Assembly (NCBI RefSeq): GCF_024599795.1
Contig: NZ_CP102246.1
Span: forward strand, 2,480,001 to 2,544,000
DNA: 64,000 nucleotides
Reading direction: 5' to 3'
Source of the DNA: Enterobacter cloacae complex sp. R_G8
Lineage (GTDB): Bacteria > Pseudomonadota > Gammaproteobacteria > Enterobacterales > Enterobacteriaceae
The notes beneath the pieces are model-generated. The model saw only the letters and a list, made by a program, of their open reading frames with translations, was not told where the DNA came from and did not search any database. Of the stretch, positions 60,158 to 64,000 are shown in pieces (position 1 is the first letter of the stretch; the number at the start of each line of letters is the position of its first letter). The position numbers and the translations under genes are program-made.

Positions 60158-62272
60158 CTACTCGAAACGATAAGAGACCGACAAGCCAACACCGTAGTTG
60201 CGACCCGGAGCAGGTTCGTAATAACGTCCATTGGATTCGTTAACAATCACCGAGCCGGCATACTCTTTGTCGAACAGATTATCAACGCGACCAAAGAGAT
60301 CCATGCCCCAGTTGCCGTAGTTGAATTTATACCCGGTATTCAGCCCGACGACCGTGTAGGATGGGGCTTTCGCCGTGTTTTCGTCATCGGCCATGATGTC
60401 ACTCATGTAGCGCACGTCAGTCCCGGCATACCAGCCTTCCTCGGGTTGCCAGCCAAACGAGGCAAAGCCCATATTGCGGGCAATACCCGGCATGCGGTTG
60501 CCGTTACAGTTATCGTCGCCGCAGACGTTGGTGCGATAGGTGGCGTCCAGATATGTCCACGCCATTTTCAGCTTCCAGTTTTCAGCAAACTGCTGATCGA
60601 GGGAAACTTCCACCCCCTGACGACGGGTTTTACCGGCATTTTTGTAGCTGGTACGTCCGCCGGAGCTGGCATCCACCACAATTTCATCATCGGTGTCGGT
60701 GCGGAACAGGGCCGCGGTCAGCAGGCCGTTGCCGATGCGGGTTTTGCTCCCCACTTCATAGGTGTTATTGGTGGACGGTTTCAGGCCAATGTTCAGACCG
60801 CCCTGGTTGTCCGCGCGATAGGAGAGTTCATTGATGGTTGGGGTCTCAAATCCACGACCCGCCGCAGCGTAAAGGTTCCACGCGTCGGTCACCGCATATT
60901 TCACCGAACCGGCCGGAAGCCACTTGTGATAGCTCGCATCACCGCTGTCATCACCGTTGCCCGGTGTAACGTAGTGATCGTTGGAATCAAACCAGACGGA
61001 GCTGTAACGCACCCCGGCATCCACGGAGAGTTTCTGCGTTAACTGCCAGCTGGTTTGCAGGTAAGGATCGACGTTCCACATCAGGTTACGTTCGTTGCGG
61101 CGCTTGTCGCCTTTTACACCGTAATCCGGCACGCCGTTGTTCATCACGAAGTTCTCATACCCGCGACGATCTTCGCTCATGTTTTCGTAGTTCAGGCCGG
61201 TGGTAAAGGTCACCGGCACCAGCAGTTCGCCGCGGTGCGTCCAGCGGGTATCGATGCCCTGATAGTGGCGCTGCATATCAATCACGCCGCCAGAGTGGGA
61301 GGGGCGCAGCTGCGGTTGATAAGGGATCGACTGATACTGGGTCATTTCGCGCTCGCCGGCGTACATCATGACGCTGAGATCGTCCTGCGCACTGAGCTGG
61401 CGGTCATAGCGCAGCCCGGCCTGGGTCTGCTTGATGGTTTTGCGTGTATTGTACTGATCGCCACGCGGCGACTGGCGCGGGTTATTCTGCCACTCCTGAT
61501 AATTCAGCCCGCCCGGATCGTTGGCTTTCATGTCCACGCTGTTAAAGATCAGCGTCAGCTTGCTGGCATCGTCAATGCGCACGCCCAGTTTGGCGTTGGC
61601 GAGATTCTTCCGCGCACCGCTGTGATCACGGTAGCCTTTGGTGGTGAAGCGGGTGGTAGATACGGTGTAATCCACATCGCCCGCGTGTGTGCCGTCGCCC
61701 ATCGCGCCGGTGGCTTTCATCCCGTAGCGCCAGGTACCGTAACTGCCATAGTAGCTGCTGGCCTCAATGGTTGGCGGCTGTTGACCGGTCTGGGTGTTGA
61801 TGTTGATCACGCCGCCGGAGGCATTGCCATACAGGGCAGAGAAGGGGCCACGCAGCACTTCCACGCTCTCCACGCTGGAGAGATCGATGTTAGACGTCTG
61901 GCCCTGGCCGTCTGGCATGGTCGCCGGGATCCCGTCCACGTACATTCGAATACCGCGCACACCGAAGGTAGAGCGGGCACCGAACCCACGCATCGACAGC
62001 TGCAGATCCTGGGCATAGTTCTGACGGTTCTGAATTTGCAGGCCCGGGACGCTACCGAGAGATTCAGAGAGGTTAATGCGTGGTGCGGCGTGACGCATAT
62101 CATCGCCATTCACGACGCTGACCGCCGCCGGGGTATCCAGCTCCGATACCGTTTGTGGCGTGGCGCTGACGATCATGGTCTGTTCATCCGCACCCATCGC
62201 GGTGAGGGGAGAGAAGATTACAGGAGCCAGCAACAGTGGAAGGGTTGCCTTACGGGCAGAAATGATTTTCAT
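60158..62272 (-). CDS. pqqU: TonB-dependent receptor PqqU (YncD)
   Basis: 704 residues. A signal peptide ends SPLTAMGADE; the TonB box region QTMIVSA follows. The plug domain has RGFGARSTFGVRGIRMYVDGIPATMPDGQG and VEVLRGPFSALYGNASGGVINI; the 22-strand barrel ends GVGLSVSYRFE. E. coli PqqU is the outer-membrane receptor that takes up pyrroloquinoline quinone. A pair of Cys (NVCGDDNCNGN) lies in an external loop. Divergent from yncE. Confidence 0.93.
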   Translation of the reverse strand: MKIISARKATLPLLLAPVIFSPLTAMGADEQTMIVSATPQTVSELDTPAAVSVVNGDDMRHAAPRINLSESLGSVPGLQIQNRQNYAQDLQLSMRGFGARSTFGVRGIRMYVDGIPATMPDGQGQTSNIDLSSVESVEVLRGPFSALYGNASGGVININTQTGQQPPTIEASSYYGSYGTWRYGMKATGAMGDGTHAGDVDYTVSTTRFTTKGYRDHSGARKNLANAKLGVRIDDASKLTLIFNSVDMKANDPGGLNYQEWQNNPRQSPRGDQYNTRKTIKQTQAGLRYDRQLSAQDDLSVMMYAGEREMTQYQSIPYQPQLRPSHSGGVIDMQRHYQGIDTRWTHRGELLVPVTFTTGLNYENMSEDRRGYENFVMNNGVPDYGVKGDKRRNERNLMWNVDPYLQTSWQLTQKLSVDAGVRYSSVWFDSNDHYVTPGNGDDSGDASYHKWLPAGSVKYAVTDAWNLYAAAGRGFETPTINELSYRADNQGGLNIGLKPSTNNTYEVGSKTRIGNGLLTAALFRTDTDDEIVVDASSGGRTSYKNAGKTRRQGVEVSLDQQFAENWKLKMAWTYLDATYRTNVCGDDNCNGNRMPGIARNMGFASFGWQPEEGWYAGTDVRYMSDIMADDENTAKAPSYTVVGLNTGYKFNYGNWGMDLFGRVDNLFDKEYAGSVIVNESNGRYYEPAPGRNYGVGLSVSYRFE

Positions 62273-62414
62273 GAAATAAACCGGTTAAGGATAAGAAACG
62301 TACCAAATGGAACATGTACAGGTATGTTAAATCTTTTGTAAATGTTTTGAAAACTATAACCGCACATTGCGTTAAGGAAAGGCGAAGCGGAAAAGAAAAA
62401 CTCCACTTTTACAC

Positions 62415-62437
62415 GATTAATGATTACTATTCTCATT
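62415..62437. promoter_or_regulatory. Candidate Fur box in the pqqU-yncE intergenic region
   Basis: GATTAATGATTACTATTCTC + ATT contains three degenerate GATAAT-like hexamers and lies about 80-100 bases before yncE. E. coli yncE is reported to be Fur-regulated, which fits. Confidence 0.55.
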
Positions 62438-62515
62438 AAAAAACGGCAATGCCATGACGTTGCCAGCCGGAAGTGATGTCAGCAGTACACCCCCTCTAGT
62501 GAAAAAGGAATTGTT

Positions 62516-63577
62516 ATGTCTTTACGTCATCTGTGCTCCCCACGTCTGCGTCGTTCACTGCTGTGTAGCGCTTTACTGCTTGCCGGCACCTTCCAGGTGC
62601 AGGCTGGCGAAGAGATGTTGCGCAAAGCGGTTGGGAAAGGCGCGTATGAAATGGCGGTGAGCCAGCAGGAGAATGCGCTGTGGGTTGCGACGTCACAAAG
62701 CCGTAAAACAGATAAAGGCGGTATTGTGTATCGCCTCGACCCGGTCACTCTGGACGTAACGCAGGTCATTCATAACGATCTGAAACCCTTTGGCGCCACC
62801 CTGGACACTGCCACCCAGACGCTGTGGTTGGGTAACACCATCAACGGTGCCGTGACCGCCATTGACGCCAAAACCGGCGAGGTGAAAGGGCGCCTGGTTC
62901 TGGATGACCGCAAACGCAGCGACACCGTCAAACCACTGCAGCCACGCCAGCTGGTGGCAGATGATGCCAACCATACCGTGTACATTACCGGGGTCGGTAA
63001 AGAGAGCGTGATCTGGGTAGTAGACAGCGCAACGCTGAAGCTGAAGGATACCATCGCGAATACTGGTACCTACGGCACCGGCCTGGCGCTGGATGCGCAG
63101 GCGAAACGACTCTATACCACCAACGCCGACGGTGAACTGGTAACGATTGACACCGCCAGCAACAAAATCATCAGCCGCAAAAAGGTGCAGGATGACGGGA
63201 AAGAGCACTTCTACCTGAACCTGAGTCTGGATACCGCCGGACAGCGTGCCTTCCTGACCGATTCAAAACAGCCGGAAGTGCTGGTGGTGAGCCTGAAAGA
63301 TGGCAGTGTCATTGAGAAGATCGCGACGCCAGAGTCGCTGGCGGTGCTCTTTAACCCGGCGCGCAACGAAGCGTACGTAACGCATCGTGAAGCCGGAAAG
63401 GTGAGCGTGATTGACACCAAAACCTATAAAGTGACGAAAACCTTCGACACGCCGGTCTATCCAAACAGCCTGGCGCTCTCTGCTGATGGCAAAACGCTGT
63501 ACGTAACGGTGAAACAAAAATCCACCCGTCAGCAGGAAGCGACCCAGCCTGACGATGTGGTACGTATCACGCTCTGA
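62516..63577 (+). CDS. yncE: YncE, periplasmic seven-bladed beta-propeller protein
   Basis: 353 residues. A Sec signal peptide ends FQVQAGEE. Repeated WD40-like/YVTN strands are visible, e.g. ALWVATSQ, TLWLGNTINGAVTAID, TVYITGVGKESVIWVVD, RLYTTNADGELVTID, EAYVTHREAGKVSVID and TLYVTVKQ. E. coli YncE is an iron-responsive protein that binds single-stranded DNA in vitro; its physiological role is open. It lies divergent from pqqU. Confidence 0.94.
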   Translation: MSLRHLCSPRLRRSLLCSALLLAGTFQVQAGEEMLRKAVGKGAYEMAVSQQENALWVATSQSRKTDKGGIVYRLDPVTLDVTQVIHNDLKPFGATLDTATQTLWLGNTINGAVTAIDAKTGEVKGRLVLDDRKRSDTVKPLQPRQLVADDANHTVYITGVGKESVIWVVDSATLKLKDTIANTGTYGTGLALDAQAKRLYTTNADGELVTIDTASNKIISRKKVQDDGKEHFYLNLSLDTAGQRAFLTDSKQPEVLVVSLKDGSVIEKIATPESLAVLFNPARNEAYVTHREAGKVSVIDTKTYKVTKTFDTPVYPNSLALSADGKTLYVTVKQKSTRQQEATQPDDVVRITL

Positions 63578-63586
63578 TGTGGGAAT

Positions 63587-63642
63587 TGCCCGGTGGCGCT
63601 GCGCAAAACGTAGGGCGGGTAAGACGAAGCCGCCACCCGACA
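63587..63642. repeat. REP/BIME element
   Basis: TTGCCCGGTGGCGCTGCGC followed by TAGGGCGGGTAAGACGAAGC and CGCCACCCGAC forms two inverted REP units between yncE and ansP. Confidence 0.85.
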
Positions 63643-63643
63643 T

Positions 63644-63675
63644 AAAAAAAGGGAAGGCATTTGCCTTCCCTTTTT
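63644..63675. terminator. Bidirectional terminator between yncE and ansP
   Basis: Stem GGGAAGGC/GCCTTCCC with a 4-base loop, flanked by seven A on the left and TTTTTA on the right, so it can terminate both converging genes. Confidence 0.9.
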
Positions 63676-63691
63676 AATGTTTACTGCACGC

Positions 63692-64000
63692 TTAACGCGA
63701 GGTTTCTTCCACCAGCGGGCCGTCGTGTTTTTCATCTTCATGATGAACCGGCGCGGTGCTGTGAATTTCGTATACGCGCTTACGCACGCCAAACCAGCCA
63801 GCAATCAGCAGAACGGCCAGCAGCGGAATGGTGGCGATGGTATAGGTGCCGTTCGGGTAATCGAACGCCATCAGGACCAGCACGCTGAACAGGAACAGCA
63901 GGGTGAGCCACGAGGTCACCGGTGCGCCTGGCATTTTGAAGCTCACGTCAGCCGCTTTGCCCTCTTTAATGGCTTTGCGCAGACGCATCTGGCAGACCAC
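63692..64000 (-). CDS. ansP: L-asparagine permease AnsP, C-terminal part (5' truncated by window edge)
   Basis: The visible 102 residues are the end of an amino-acid/polyamine/organocation permease: RLRKAIKEGKAADVSFKMPGAP then two membrane helices (WLTLLFLFSVLVLMAFDYPN and TIATIPLLAVLLIAGWFGVRKR) and a His/Glu-rich cytoplasmic tail. E. coli ansP is beside yncE, which supports the name; the tail alone would not separate it from related permeases. Confidence 0.85.
   Translation of the reverse strand: MVCQMRLRKAIKEGKAADVSFKMPGAPVTSWLTLLFLFSVLVLMAFDYPNGTYTIATIPLLAVLLIAGWFGVRKRVYEIHSTAPVHHEDEKHDGPLVEETSR

Noticed and set aside
61055..62341. 428-codon + strand open frame opposite pqqU
   Set aside because: Arises from the antisense of the TonB-dependent receptor gene; no start signal and no recognisable domain.
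47541..63642. GC-rich repeats seen as a possible CRISPR array
   Set aside because: Repeats at 47541, 55971 and 63587 are scattered REP/BIME units, not regularly spaced repeats with spacers; no cas genes nearby.

Overview
The window looks like a chromosomal segment of an Enterobacteriaceae member close to Enterobacter, Lelliottia or Klebsiella. Base composition is moderately GC-rich. Many proteins are near-identical to Escherichia coli ydb/ydc/ync/dbp-region proteins recalled from memory (ZntB, DbpA, TtcA, OmpN, YdcR-STUV, PatD, OrtT, MnaT, CurA, McbR, YncD/PqqU, YncE, AnsP). Alongside them sit an Enterobacter/Klebsiella-type type VI secretion locus and the Salmonella-type srfABC operon. No database search was run; all names rest on recognised sequence features.

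Layout. 1-14663: distal half of a T6SS cluster on the + strand. It has an accessory membrane protein, TssM, TssA, a PAAR-tipped effector with its putative membrane-anchored immunity protein, then TssF, TssG, TssJ, TssE, a VasL-like second ImpA-domain protein and an unknown terminal gene. The structural start of the cluster lies outside the window. 14698-19173: a DJ-1/PfpI protein, a small membrane protein, a PAS-GGDEF diguanylate cyclase and an MHYT-GGDEF-EAL protein, all on the - strand. 19630-24728: a chemoreceptor without a periplasmic domain, zntB, the FNR-activated sRNA gene fnrS, a small Pro-rich protein, dbpA and ttcA. 25094-28044: small lipoproteins, membrane proteins and exported proteins of unknown role, plus a GFA-family protein. 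28380-33392: ompN and nifJ(ydbK) flanking the sRNA gene micC. 33576-38037: a YnfC-like exported protein that lacks a normal start codon, ydbJ, hslJ and a cyanide-insensitive-type bd oxidase operon (cioA-cioB-DUF2474). 38431-45752: a zinc-ribbon miniprotein, the MocR regulator ydcR, the ydcSTUV ABC importer and patD (polyamine/gamma-aminobutyraldehyde use). 45886-46681: a string of tiny ORFs, then ortT behind a perfect FNR site. 46768-55965: an alpha/beta hydrolase, srfABC and an orphan DppA-like binding protein. 56062-64000: ydcY, ydcZ, mnaT, an HTH-cupin regulator, curA, mcbR, pqqU(yncD), yncE and the C-terminal end of ansP.

How the parts work together. The T6SS genes are overlapping or nearly so and encode membrane-complex parts (TssM, TssJ) and baseplate parts (TssA, F, G, E) plus one effector/immunity pair. 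Two sRNA genes (fnrS, micC) sit at the same neighbouring genes as in E. coli. One is well conserved; the other keeps only its 5' seed and terminator. PqqU, YncE, NifJ, the bd oxidase, FnrS and ortT give the region a respiratory, redox and metal flavour.

The most rewarding candidates for a second look are: the srfABC operon, read as a membrane protein plus an Hsp70/actin-like ATPase plus a degenerate P-loop protein; the T6SS effector whose immunity protein points to a periplasmic target; the two copies of a 16-bp + 23-bp + 8-bp promoter-like element upstream of the zinc-ribbon gene and ydcR; the tiny-ORF operon after patD; and the perfect FNR site at ortT.
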